NCBI GenBank assembly: GCA_030789695.1
Contig: CM061142.1
Coordinates: forward strand, 283,032,165-283,096,164
Length of the DNA stretch: 64,000 nt
Reading direction: 5' to 3'
DNA from: Scilla litardierei
Lineage: Eukaryota > Streptophyta > Magnoliopsida > Asparagales > Asparagaceae
Shown here: positions 21,829-32,954 of the stretch, piece after piece
How positions within the stretch are numbered: the stretch's first letter is position 1
Layout: each line of letters opens with the position of its first letter
Made by a program: the position numbers and the translations under genes
Notes under the pieces: model-generated
Databases searched by the model: none
What the model was told of the DNA's origin: nothing
Seen by the model: the letters and a program-made list of their open reading frames with translations, nothing else

Positions 21829-22794
21829 TGTTTCGGAGTGTTTTCTCACTACAAAGCGTTGACCGTGGAGAACCCGGTCAACGTGGTCAAGGGGCCCGCT
21901 TTGGGTCCCTTGGGGGGCTTCGAATTGGTGCAGAAGGGGCGAGGGGAAGCCTTGGCCCTGGTTGAGACGCTCGGCCTCGGACAGACGTGCTCGGCCTCGG
22001 CTGGAAGGGGGACGAGGGGTAGCCTCAGTCGCCCGGGTAGACACACGGCCGACGGGCGGTGAGGGGGAGTCTCGGACCCGACTATGACGCTCGGCCTCAG
22101 CGGGGCGTGCTCGGCCTCGGCAGGCTAACGGTGAGGGGAAGCCTCACTATCCAGTCGATCGAGTGGTCGGAGAGGGGCGAGGGGTAGCCTCGGCCCGTTG
22201 ATCAGATGTCCACCTGCGTAGATGAGAACGCTCGTCAGGGGGCCGGACCTTGGTTCCGGCCAAATCCCCTCCGATGCCTAAGTCAGATAGTGATCTGAGA
22301 AAGGAGGCCCGGCGGATACGGTTCGACTCGTGAGGAGATCGTAACGGCGTCTCTCGGCACGAGCGGGGGAGGAAGGAGATGAATTGGGGGAGCGAGGTCG
22401 TTGATGGAGTACCTTAGGTTTTGCTACCTGAGATGCGGTCCCGTTCTTCGTCGTCCTCCGAGACCTTTTGTAGAGCTCCCTGCGTGATTGCCTCTGGCCC
22501 ACGTCCCACGCCCGCCCTCGATCGTGCCCCATCAATCCGCCCCCTCGCCGCCGCTCTCTTCGCCATTCCAGCACCTCCCCATTACCGCCATTTAGTGGTC
22601 GCGCGTTCGGGGGAACGGTTTTCGCAGGAGTGGGTGAGTGTCCAGCGGGTTATCGGGGCCGGGTCGGATCGACATTCGAGAAGATCCCTTACAGGGCCTT
22701 TGTTGAATGGGCTTGAGGATGCAGGTGGGCCTTCGACCAGTAGTCGGGCTCCTGGGCTCGTGTCTTTTGGGGTCTCGGTCAAATAGGCGTAACA
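21829..22794 (-). repeat. R1 right LTR (5' LTR in element sense)
   Basis: 966 bp, same length as the left LTR and almost identical, TGTTTCGG..TAACA. Followed by TSD CTCGG (22795-22799), after which S1 continues. Confidence 0.95.
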
Positions 22795-22799
22795 CTCGG

Positions 22800-23899
22800 T
22801 AAGTGTATATGCAGGCGGATCTGGCATGATTGTTAACAAAGTAATCAACTGGTAAACCCCAAAAAAATGAAAAAACAAAACAAAACAGAATGGTGAGTGG
22901 CATTACAAATAGGATATGAAGGGAGGATCCAAGTGCGGTCTACAAAATAATTGTGACACACAGTATGAACAAATCGAAATCTCCTTTATGACAGAAAAGA
23001 CCTAAATGAATTTAGTAATTATGATACCATGCCTAGAGTGAATTAAAAACAGAATCACTTGTGAGTCAAATAGAAACAGACAGAACTGATTTTAATCATT
23101 TAAAAAACAATGGTCGCAGGCAACACTCATAATGAAATTACCTGATTTAGAAAGATAGTGGAGTTTGTAGTATAAGGAATACGTATTGGTATTTCAAATT
23201 TATAACCACAGAATCTAATTGTCATCATTAGAGTTGTGACAGACAGTAAATAAGATAGAGGAAATTGCATGAGAATTAGCAACTATGTAGCCTAGAAAGT
23301 AGCAAAGGTGCTATTAATGTAATATAAAAAGCCAAATTCATCTTCAGGACATTAATACCAGCATAGCAAGTGATATAATGCCGTCAATATACAATTAATA
23401 CCATCTGTTATGAAGTGGACAAGAAAACACAATGGGATTTGAATAAGACAAACATGGGGGGAAGAACTGACGGGGCTTTGGAAAATGAAATGAGGGGATG
23501 CCTTGAAAATGAAACGAGGGGATTGGTTCCTCATGAAGTGAGAGGACTTAAATAAAGAAAAAAAATCAGTTATGGGAAGTTGTGATAGAATTGTTGGTGG
23601 GAACAGATATTTTTGCAAACGGCATGACATTTGCAAACGGATAGTTTTTGCAGTTGGGAAAACTGAAAAAAATACAAATTTGAAAAATGAATGGATGGGT
23701 TCCGTTTGAGAACAAAAATTTGGAAGGAACGGTTAACGAAAATAAGCGGGAAGACGAAGCATTTACCGAAAAATAAAAAAATAATAAAAAATTCAACAAT
23801 TGGCGACCAATAGTGGTGAATTGGTCGACCAATTTTAAAAAACATCCAAAAAATTTGAAAAAATTTGAAAAAATTCTAAAAATAAAAAATAAGAATGTG
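22800..23899 (-). other. S1 3' noncoding region, proximal part
   Basis: AT-rich sequence between the end of pol and the R1 insertion. I find no convincing envelope-like ORF, which some SIRE relatives carry. It contains a perfect ATTGGTCGACCAAT palindrome at 23820-23833 and a short duplication of GAAAATGAAATGAGGGGA (about 23479 and 23508). Confidence 0.7.
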
Positions 23900-24585
23900 T
23901 CATAAGTCAGATTCACTAATAATCCCTAAATTCCTATGAAGCTTAATGAAAGTCTCTTCTTTTAACGGTTTACTCAAAATATCAGCAGTCTGATGTTCAG
24001 TAGCTATAAATTTAAGAACTATATCTCCTTTCTAAACATGATCATCTAGAAAATGATGACATATATCAATATGTTTTGTACGAGAATGATGCACATGATT
24101 TTTAGAAAGATTAATAGCATTAGTATTATCACACATAATAGGACAAGTAGATCAATCAATACCATAGTCAGAAATAGTTTGTTTCATCCATAAGATTTGA
24201 GCACATGCTAAAACCGGCGGCAATATATTCTGCCTCGGTTGTAGATAATGAAACAGAGTTTTGCTTTTTGCTAAACCAAGATACTAAAGCATGACCTAAA
24301 AAGTGGCATGTACCACTACATCACTATATGATTTGCAACCAGCAAAGTCTGCATCACTATATGATAATAAATCACTATAGTGGCATGTACCACTGCATGA
24401 CCTAAAAAGTGGCATGTACCACTGGTACTTTTACGATCTGATTTGCAACCAGCAAAGTCTGCATCACTATATGATAATAAATCAAATGTGCTTGACTTGG
24501 GATAAAATAAGCCAAAATCAGAAGTGTGCTTAACATATCTAATAATCCTTTTTACGGCAGTTAGATGTGAAATTTTAGGATCTGC
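23900..24585 (-). pseudogene. S1 RNase H remnant
   Basis: The minus strand ends with a recognisable pol C-terminus (LKEETFIKLHRNLGII, then stop at 23900-23902) and is disrupted upstream. The segment ATTTGCAACCAGCAAAGTCT occurs at 24331 and again at 24441, an imperfect tandem duplication of about 110 bases in the RNase H core, and the frame does not connect cleanly to the RT frame at 24586. RNase H activity is not expected from this copy. Confidence 0.75.
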
Positions 24586-26502
24586 CTAGAAACGAGCACA
24601 TAAATATACTGAAAACATAATATCTGGTCTACTAGCAGTTAAATAGAGTAGAGAGCCAATCATACCTCTGTAAAGACGTTGATCAACACTCTTACCATTT
24701 AAATCTTTATCGAGAGAAGTAGATGTACTCATTGGAGTACGTTTTTGTGCAGAAATTTCTAAACCAAAACGCTTGATGAGTTCTTTAGAATACTTGCTTT
24801 GGTGAATGAAGATTCCTTCCTTCAATTGTTTGATTTGAAGACCGAGGAAGTAATTGAGTTCACCCATGTGACTCATCTCAAATTCTTTCTGCATAATCTT
24901 AGAGAAATCTTGACAAAGAGAATCATTAGTAGAACCAAAAATAATATCATCAACATATATTTGAATAATGATTATGTCAGATTTAATGTTCTTAATAAAT
25001 AAAGTGGAATCTATTTTACCAATTGAATAACCAGAATATAAAAGATAGCTTTTTAGTCTTTCATACCAAGCACGAGGTGCTTGTTTGAGACCATATAAAG
25101 CTTTCTTCAATTTGAAAACATGATTTTCTAAAGTTTCATGAATAAAACCAGGAGGTTGTTCAACATAAACTTCCTCCTTGAGAAAACCATTTAAAAAAGC
25201 ACTTTTGACATCCATTTGAAATAATTTAAAATCTTTAAAACATGCAAATGATAACAACATGCGAATAGACTCAAGACGTGCAACTGGTGCATAGGTTTCA
25301 TAATCAATACCTTCTTCTTGATTATAACCTTGTGCAACCAATCGTGCCTTGTTTCTAATTACCTGACCAGATTCATCCAATTTATTTTTGAATACCCACT
25401 TGGTACCAATAATTGAATGATCTGTTGGTCTGGGAACTAATTTCCAAACATCATTTCGTTGAAATTGATTGAGTTCTTCCTGCATAGCGATAATCCATGA
25501 AATGTCTTCACATGCATCTTTGATGTTCTTTGGTTCAATGGATGAAAGGAAAGCACGATGCGCCATTTGTTCAATTTGACGTCGAGTTCTAACTCCATCT
25601 GTAATATCTCCAATGATTAACTCCGATGGATGATTTGGAACTTGTGCAAATGCTTTAGGAAGATCTGTATTATCTGAAATAAACTCAACAGAGGGTTTAG
25701 TAGCATCAATTTCATCAAGATTAATATTATCTAAAGAATTAGATAAATGTAACATATTCTCTTCATCATCAATGATGGGAGAATTAGATGAGGGGTTCTC
25801 ATCAAATGTAACATGTAGTGATTCTTCAACTGTCGAAGTTCTTTTGTTATATACTCTGTAGGCTTTGCTACGTGTTGAGTATCCAACAAAAATACATTCA
25901 TCAGATTTTGAATCAAATTTATCAAGTGCATCCTTAGTATTAAGAATGAAACATTCACATCCAAACACTTTAAAATATGATACACGTGGAATGCGATTAA
26001 AGAATAATTCAAAACAGGTTTTATTACGCAATGGCCTTATAAGAACTTTATTCATAATGTAACAAGCAGTTGCGACAGCTTCAGCCCAAAAATATTTTGG
26101 TAATTTACTATCACAAAGCATTGTTCTTGCACATTCTTGTAAAGTTCTATTTTTCCTTTCTACTACTCCATTCTGAGGAGGAGCACGAGGAAAAGAGAAA
26201 TTGTGAGTAATGCCATTTTCATTACAAAAATTGGTAAAAGATTCATTTTCAAATTCTCCTCCATGATCACTACGAATAGTGACAATGTTAGAAGATTTGA
26301 TCTTTTGTATCTTTTTACTAAATATTGAAAATTCTTCAACCGCATCATTCTTGTTTTGTAAGAATATAACCCAAGTATATCTTGAATAATCATCAACAAT
26401 GACAAATGCATATCTACTTCTATTCAAAGAATCTACTCTTGAAGGACCAAACAAATCTAAGTGTAAGAGTTCTAATGGTCTCTTTGTTGAGATAACGTCC
26501 TT
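24586..26502 (-). pseudogene. pol: S1 pol: integrase core and reverse transcriptase
   Basis: Open frame of about 620 codons: the integrase core with [24 protein letters not shown] and [16 protein letters not shown] (D, D, E positions present); an integrase C-terminal region with [12 protein letters not shown] and [20 protein letters not shown]; then RT from [18 protein letters not shown], with [26 protein letters not shown] and active site YVDD in [11 protein letters not shown]. It ends at the RNase H border ([11 protein letters not shown]). Upstream it is cut off by a TGA at 26503-26505 in the same frame. Integrase before RT confirms copia; the IIFGSTN and [13 protein letters not shown] wording fits SIRE/Maximus. 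Confidence 0.9.
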
Positions 26503-27060
26503 TCATTTAAAAGAAGATTTGTGCATTTTTCCTTGTTGACAAGCATCATAAAAATGTTTGTGTTTGAAAGAAATATTTGGCATTCCATTTACTAACTTGT
26601 GTTTTGAAATATGTGCTAGGTTTTTGAAATTAGTGTGTCCAAAACGTTTATGCCATAAAAGAGTATCATCTAATGTAATCATTAAACAATGATTATTAGT
26701 GGTAACAGACATGCATAAAATATAAATGTTATTCTTACGCTTACCACGGAACAAAACAGATGACATATCAGAATCATAAATAATGCAATCATTTTGTTCA
26801 AAAACTATTTTGTAATTTTTATCGCATAACTGACTAATGGAAAGTAAATTATGTTTCAAACCGTCAACCAGGAGAACATTCTCAATGATAGGCTGATTTG
26901 TATTGCCAACTGTTCTAGTGCCTATGATTTTGCCTTTGTTGTTGTCACCAAAGGTAACTGTGCCTCCATCTTTATATTTAACGGTTGAAAGCAAGTTGAC
27001 ATTTCCCGTCATATGTTTTGAACATCCAATATCCAAAATCCATCTTTCCTTTTTAGGTAC
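26503..27060 (-). pseudogene. S1 protease and pre-integrase zinc domain
   Basis: Minus-strand frame with the protease active-site region reading WILDIGCSKHMTG, where D-S-G is expected: the serine is replaced by isoleucine. Then VLLVDGLKHNLLSISQLCD and the pre-integrase block LLWHKRFGHTNF..., ending SFK before TGA (26503-26505). The same frame continues into the integrase at 26454, so one stop separates them. With D-I-G the protease is probably inactive. From 27061 to 27433 a gag-protease linker is readable only in pieces. Confidence 0.85.
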
Positions 27061-27433
27061 CTGAAAGATAAAACATTAAGCATTGGTACCCTTTGTTTGA
27101 GGGTCCTTGGGATTAGATTTTTGGAAGCCAAACCCAAGTGGAATTTGGCTTTTTAATGTAATCACAAGAATGAACTATAGCATGTATATAATGAGAAATA
27201 TAATCATTTCTATCTTTCAAACATGTATCCTTAGGAACCCATATACTAACTGTAGTATGTTTCCTAGGAGATGATTTTGAAATGTTAGTAACATTTCTTT
27301 GTGAAGAAGAAGTAGGAATATTTACTTTCTTCGTGTAAATGAATGCATGATTCTTCTTTAGAGGTTTAACAAAAATTGTTTTGCCACTAGAGGAAGAAGT
27401 TTTATAAGACTTGGGTGCATCCTTATGAGAATA

Positions 27434-28879
27434 TCACAGTCCTTGTCTATGATTTGCTGGATATTGAATTTTTAGCAAATCATCGAGATTTGTCTTTCCT
27501 TTATTAAATTTATTAACATTGGATGACATCTCATCGTATTTCAACTTTAGTGATGAGATACTTTTATCCATTTCAGATATTTGTGTGTGTAATTCTAGAT
27601 TCTTAGTTTTGAGAATATCATTCTCTTTACTAAGATTTAAAATTTGAGAAGATGAATTCTCAACATGTATAGAATTTGGTGTAGTGCTTTTAGAAGAAGA
27701 TAATTCTTGATATTTAATAAGGAGATTGTCATTATTCTGTTTCAAAGATTTATGTTGACTATTTAATTTTTTGAAACGAGAATAGAGATCTTTCAATGCA
27801 TCTAATAATTCTTCATTATTAAAAGCACTTACCTCATCTTCATTATCTCGTGCCATAAAGCACATATTAGCACTTTCATCATGGTCATCTTCATTGTCTG
27901 AAGATTCATCCCAAGTTGCTGCAAATGCTTTCTTCATCTTGTCAAACTTCCTTTCTCTTCTGGATTGATCGTTGTTGTTGGAAGTTTTGAACTTTGCTTT
28001 GAGAAGTGGACAATCTTTCTTCATATGTCCTGACCTATTACAATTGAAGCAAAGAGAAGAATCAATATTTTTAGATTTATTATTATACTTACCTTTTTGA
28101 AAGAACTTTCTGAAGTTCTTGGCAAAGAATGCCATGTCATCATCTGAATCTTCATTATCTGATGTTGTGTTGAAGGCGAGTACTTTCTTCTTTTGATCTG
28201 ATTCTTCTTTCGCATCTTATAATGTAACTTCATGGGCCATTAGGTTACCAATAAGATTTTCCATGGATAATGTGGAAAGATCATTGGCTTCCTCAATAGC
28301 AGTGATCTTTGGACGCCATTCTGGGGAGAGTACCTTAAGAATCTTGCGTACCTGATCAAGAGAAGAGTAAACTTTTCCAAGATCATTAAGAGAATTAATA
28401 ATGTTAGTGAACCTGGTGTTCATTTCTCTAATCGTCTCTTTGTCTTGCATCTTGAACAACTCATACTTATGAACCAAAGAGGCAATCTTAGTTTCCTTTA
28501 CTTTATTGGTTCCTTCATGAGTTACCTCGAGTATGTGCCAAATCTCCTTTGCACTTTTGGCCTGAGATACTCGATTAAACTCATGTTTATCCATAGCACA
28601 GAATAAAGCATTCATGGCCTTTGAGTTGTTTGTCTTTGCAACTTTGTCGTTAGCGGTCCAATCTGCAACATGAGTGGTTGGCTTTGTGTATCCTGTCTCT
28701 ACGATGTCCCATATCTCATAATGCATACTTTGGAGATGAATCTCCATTCGTATTTTCCAATATGAGTAGTTAGAACCATCAAATAGAGGAGGACGAACTT
28801 GAGAGTGCCCTTCAGGATGCTGATTTGTGTTGTAGTTGTGTGGAACAGCGTTTAGGCTTGATTCTGCCATCTTAACCAT
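27434..28879 (-). pseudogene. gag: S1 gag
   Basis: The start at 28879 (or the next Met two codons on, in MVKMAESSLN) is two bases from the primer site. The N-terminal block PPLFDGSNYSYWKIRMEIHL is the DUF4219/UBN2-type copia gag. A TAA at 28217-28219 breaks the frame, which then continues unchanged through an acidic stretch to the zinc knuckle CFNCNRSGHMKKDC (C-x2-C-x4-H-x4-C, about 28005-28048). A long asparagine- and lysine-rich coiled coil follows (LSKENDILKTKNLELHTQI and similar, 27480-27800). A long coiled C-terminal gag is typical of SIRE-like elements. It ends at 27434; the protease lies in another frame. Confidence 0.88.
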
Positions 28880-28880
28880 G

Positions 28881-28892
28881 CTCTGATACCAA
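28881..28892 (-). other. S1 primer binding site (tRNA-iMet)
   Basis: The minus-strand TGGTATCAGAGC is two bases from the LTR end at 28895. Confidence 0.95.
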
Positions 28893-28894
28893 AT

Positions 28895-30256
28895 GTAATT
28901 TTAGCCTGTATCAATACACTAGAGGGGGGGGGGGGTGAATAGTGTATATAAAAAATGTTGCAAATAAAACGTTACCAATATTTGCAAAGATGGCACAGAA
29001 ATAAAATAACAAGTATAGAAAATTAAACCAATCGCAAACACAGAGATTTATCCTGGTTCGGATCCTCTTGATCCTACTCCAGTCCTCTACCCCGTAGAGA
29101 TTTTCAATCCACTATAATCACTTGCACCGCAAGTACAAACTTACAGAAATGGCGACACTCCCCGTGTTCCAAATTTTGTACAATCTCTAAACAGAGATTC
29201 AAACCTGTTAAATAAGAAATAGAAAAAACCCCTATAGCCTTGTTATAAATTTCAGAGAATGAATTCAAGGATGGTGTTTAGAAGATGAACTTCAAGATGT
29301 AAAAGATATGTAATGAAGAGCAACACTTGAAGTTCTCTGGTTCATAAAAGAAGAGAGAGATCAATCGATTTCTTCTTGCAATTATGAACACAAACAACTT
29401 TCCAAAATGATGTTGAAAAATCCAAGTTCTTCCGTTCTTAAACGAAGAAAGAAATATAATGATTTCTTCTTACAAATAAGAAAAGAACAACTAATGGCCT
29501 AAAGCTTTAGAAAATGAAAGACTTGATTTCAACAAATAAGAGAGTAAAGAAGAGGAAAGTGAGTGAAGAAAAAGAGAGGGTCTACCCCTCTATTTATAGT
29601 GTTTAGGGACGGTTGGGGACTGTAGTTAACGTTGGAAAACGGGCAAGAACCGTCCCTGAAATTTGGGATCAAAACGGTTAGTTTTGAAATTGGTCGACCA
29701 AAAGGACAAATTGGTCGACCAAAATTTAGAGAGAGAATTTTGACCGTTGGAAGACAGTTCCAGAATCTACACGGTTATGGGAGTTAGCATATGTAATCCC
29801 ATAGTCAAATTCGAAGGTTTAAAATTGGTCGACCAAAATGGGGTTATTGGTTGCCAATTTTCAAAGTTACGAATTTTCGAAATTGGGAAGAGTAGATCTC
29901 TGAGTAATGGAACCTAGATGACTAAAACATATTATCACAAGGATTTGTGACTCTAATAAAGTAAATTTAAATTGATTACATAAAGCCGTAGATAGGACTG
30001 CATCTGCAACTGAATCTGAGAAGCTTCTTTGCAGGGGATCCTTATCAAGTGATTATATATCCAAGTCGTAGATATAGGTGCCTTTTGTCTTTCCAGCTTC
30101 ATGAATGATATATCTGATTGAGTATGCATGAAGATATCTCAATGTGTGGAACTCAGCATTGATATGTATATGCATACATAGAGTTAGTAGCACTTAATGT
30201 GTTTGTCATATCAAAACCATATAGGAATAGAAATATGTAATTATAAAATTCCAACA
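28895..30256 (-). repeat. S1 5' LTR
   Basis: 1,362 bp, minus strand TGTTGGAATTTTATAATT..AAATTACA. TATA (minus) at 29591-29599. TTGGTCGACCAA occurs at 29690-29701, 29711-29722 and 29825-29836. A G run near 28925-28935 is a homopolymer absent in the same length from the 3' LTR. Confidence 0.92.
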
Positions 30257-30999
30257 ACCTAAGCTTTTGGCAACTTGGTCAGAAAAAGAGATCTGATCTT
30301 TGAGGGTGGATTGTTCGATTGGGAGCTCAGGTCTGAGATAATCTGAGCTCAGAATACTCGGATTCGGTTGATCGAAGTAGAAGTTTCACTCGGTCGAGTG
30401 GGATTTTTTACAGAAAGTCTTCAAAATTCGGTGCTCTGTATCTTCTGGCCACTTGATCGAGTGGTCGGATCACTCGGTCGAGTGGTCGCCTCACTCGGTC
30501 AAGTGGGAGCTCCTGTAGGAATCTTCAAAATAAGTGTTCTGGTTCCAGCTTTCTATTCTCCACTCGGTCGAGTGGGCTTTTCACTCGATCTAGTGGAAGC
30601 TTGACACAGCCGAGTATCTTTGACGTGCTTCAGGGCTTGGGCTTAGCCGATATCAGTTTCACTCGGTCAAGTGGTCTGATCCACTCAGTTGAGTGAGCTA
30701 ATTTTACAGCTTCACCTCTTCTATCTTCCTTCCATCCTCTTTCTCTTTACCTCCTTCCGCTTCTTCTCATCTTAAGTATAGTGAGCTCCTCGATATCATC
30801 GCCGCTGATGCTCCGACATGTGTGTATATGCTCATAGCTCCAATTTTCTCCTGATTGCTCCATATTTCCTGAAAATCCAAGGAAACATGATATAGTGAAA
30901 TTCGTCGAGAAATCATCGTTTAAACTTCGAATTTGCAATATGGGCAATCGATATAGCATGTAAATATGCAGAAATAAAGTGTAAAATATGAGCATATCA
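30257..30999 (-). repeat. G4 3' LTR, U3 part (cut by S1)
   Basis: On the minus strand an LTR begins TGATATGCTCATATTTTACA at 30999, directly after a polypurine tract, paralleling the G3 LTR start TGATGTGTCATATTTTACAT. It is cut at 30257 by S1. It carries about eight copies of CACTCGGTCGAGTG or close variants between 30387 and 30696 (for example 30387-30401, 30471-30484, 30561-30574). Confidence 0.8.
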
Positions 31000-32950
31000 A
31001 AATCCTCCAATATTACCTCTTACTCATCCTCGAGGAAGATAAGTAAAAAGCAAACTTGGTGAATAAAAATAAAGAGAACCAAATCATCGAAATGAAAGCA
31101 AAGAAAGGGAATCGCAAGATCATTCTCTCAAAACTTGAATTCACATACTAAGGTGCACCACCAAGGAATATAAACACACTATTATTTTTATTTTAATATC
31201 ATTTCATATCTGGCACACTTGATATAAAAACTGAGAACAACGTGAATCTTATGAAATACGAAATCTCTTTGACGTTAAACATTGTCTAAGGCATAGAAAA
31301 CGATATACATATTCATAACCAACACTCTTTTCAATTGATTGCTTCTACTTAGAGTATAAGAGTTATCATACAATTCATACATATAAGAATAGAAAGTTGT
31401 GGTTTCATGAATTCCATGTTCCTGTTTCAACTCATAGATGTCGTCATACTAAAAGTGATCTCCCTAAGTATTAGAGATTACATAGCCTTGGTAGTCATGC
31501 ACATATAAGTAATCACTATATCACTCATCATTGGATTTTCTCCCCCCAAGCTTATCTATAAGTTTAATTGCATCAAATGTATAGAACATGGCTTTTTCCC
31601 AAGTGTTGTAGCTCCAGAAAATAAAAGTGAAAGTAAAGAAAAAATATTTTCAAGGCCGGAGTTGTGTATATACATATTTTTTTTCTTTTTGTTTTGTTTT
31701 GTTTTCTTATTCTTTCCCTTTTTTATTTTTTCTCCTAATCCATATATACACAAGGCTCATTTCTTTTTCTTTTCGAATTTTGGGAGCCTTTTGGCTTTTT
31801 GGTGAAGTGGGAAAGATGCTGAAATAAGAATCACTCTAGGTGAGAATTTCCCATGATTGTATATATAGAAATATTTTCAAGATATGTGGAGAAAGAATAA
31901 ATAATATCACTCAGTTCACTCTTTATATGTGCATAACTACTTCAGCAGTGTAATGTCCTCTACTCAGTTTACTTTCTAAAAGCATGCTAATCTATTTATA
32001 TCAAATGACATTCAATTCATTAAACCCGAAGATTTAACACACAATTCATGCAAACAAGAAGTGATATAGATATGAAAGCAGTACTCCAAATATAAAGCAG
32101 TCAATGAGTGAATCTTGGTGTGTTTTTTATAAATAGCAAAGAATAAAGTATTTCTTCGACAAGTCAACGTTAAAATTCATTCATAAACATCAAATATCAC
32201 ATTGGAATTCCATTTTCTCAAGTGCACAAAAGAATATCGTAAATGACGTTAGAAATGAAGACAACAGCATGGCAAAAGGATGTGTGCACCGACAAAGTGG
32301 GTTTCAAACTAAATTCATCATAGCGAATTCATCTCTAGCAAAGAAAGTAAAAGAAATAAGTATAAAGTAAAAACTAACTATATATACATGCAAGCACTCT
32401 AAAAGTAAAGAAAACAAGATGAATGGTAAAAACGAAAATAAAAATGAAAAAGATGTGAAAATAAGTGGAAAGTGAAGAAAAAATGAAAATAAAAATGAAA
32501 ATAAAGAAAATAAAAGTGCGTGCGTGCGCTCACTCCCTCAAGCTAAACATCATATTGTCCCCAATGTGCAAAGTGTGGCACACGGACATATAGGATATAG
32601 ATAGGTGGGTGTGGATACGATAATGATGCAAATTGAAAGAGAAGTAGAATCCTAATGCATCTATATGATAGATAATAAAGATATGCAAGTCAAGCATGCA
32701 AAATGACGGTATGGATGCAAAGGTGGTCAAAAATACTCTCACCCAACTAGAATATACAATGCCCTGAAAAGGTGAAGACTGCGGGGCAAACAAAATAATG
32801 GGGAGAGATGGAAGCAAAAATATATCAAGCATCATGGTGAAGTGCATACTCAGTTGCAGCACCATCACCTCCCTGTGGTGGGGGTGGGGGTGGTGGCTGT
32901 GGGGCTGGCTACTGCTGCAAATGCTGCAAAATCGTGTTCAACGTCTGCTG
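31000..32950 (-). other. G4 3' noncoding region and polypurine tracts
   Basis: The polypurine tract next to the LTR reads (minus) GAGGTAATATTGGAGGATTT, preceded by CTTCCTCGAGGATGAGTAAG, the same arrangement as before the G3 3' LTR. A second purine tract, TAAGCTTGGGGGGA on the minus strand, lies at 31541-31554. The remainder is A/T-rich noncoding, with an AAAATGAAAATA simple repeat at about 32440-32515. Confidence 0.7.
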
Positions 32951-32954
32951 AATA

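Larger units (their letters stand above)
15188..22794 (-). mobile_element. R1: pol-less Tat/Retand-like Ty3/gypsy element with antisense gene
   Basis: 7,607 bp with 966-bp LTRs at 15188-16153 and 21829-22794 (TGTTTCGGAGTG..GGCGTAACA) and TSD CTCGG at 15183-15187 and 22795-22799. In the element's sense (minus) direction: primer-site-like TGGCGCCGTCTGTGGGAACC at 21807-21826, gag 20134-21768, a 90-bp tandem array, then a long region with a plus-strand (antisense) gene, then polypurine tract 16154-16166. Gag stops where a protease would begin and no RT, RNase H or integrase is present. Tat-lineage elements with an antisense extra ORF and tandem repeats are known (Retand, Ogre relatives). This copy keeps those parts but has no pol. 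By eye the LTRs differ at roughly 14 of 966 positions, so insertion was recent. Confidence 0.92.
13110..30256 (-). mobile_element. S1: SIRE/Maximus-like Ty1/copia element, interrupted by R1
   Basis: Minus-strand element: 5' LTR 28895-30256, primer site 28881-28892, gag, protease, integrase, RT, degraded RNase H down to 23900, a long 3' noncoding region, polypurine tract 14446-14461 and 3' LTR 13110-14445. R1 splits the 3' noncoding region at 15187/22800. Without R1 it is about 9.5 kb. The sequence AAAAATGGGGAGAATGTTGG at the polypurine tract/LTR junction and the gag with a long coiled C-terminal part point to the SIRE/Maximus lineage. The left LTR loses similarity to the right one about 22 bases before its expected terminus. 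The five bases after the right end (ACCTA) are not found at the left, so the left border was eroded or rearranged. Confidence 0.9.

Noticed and set aside
23352..23916. Phe-rich ORFs downstream of S1 pol as an envelope-like gene
   Set aside because: Short, overlapping, low-complexity Phe/Ser-rich translations of AT-rich sequence without signal peptide plus transmembrane layout.
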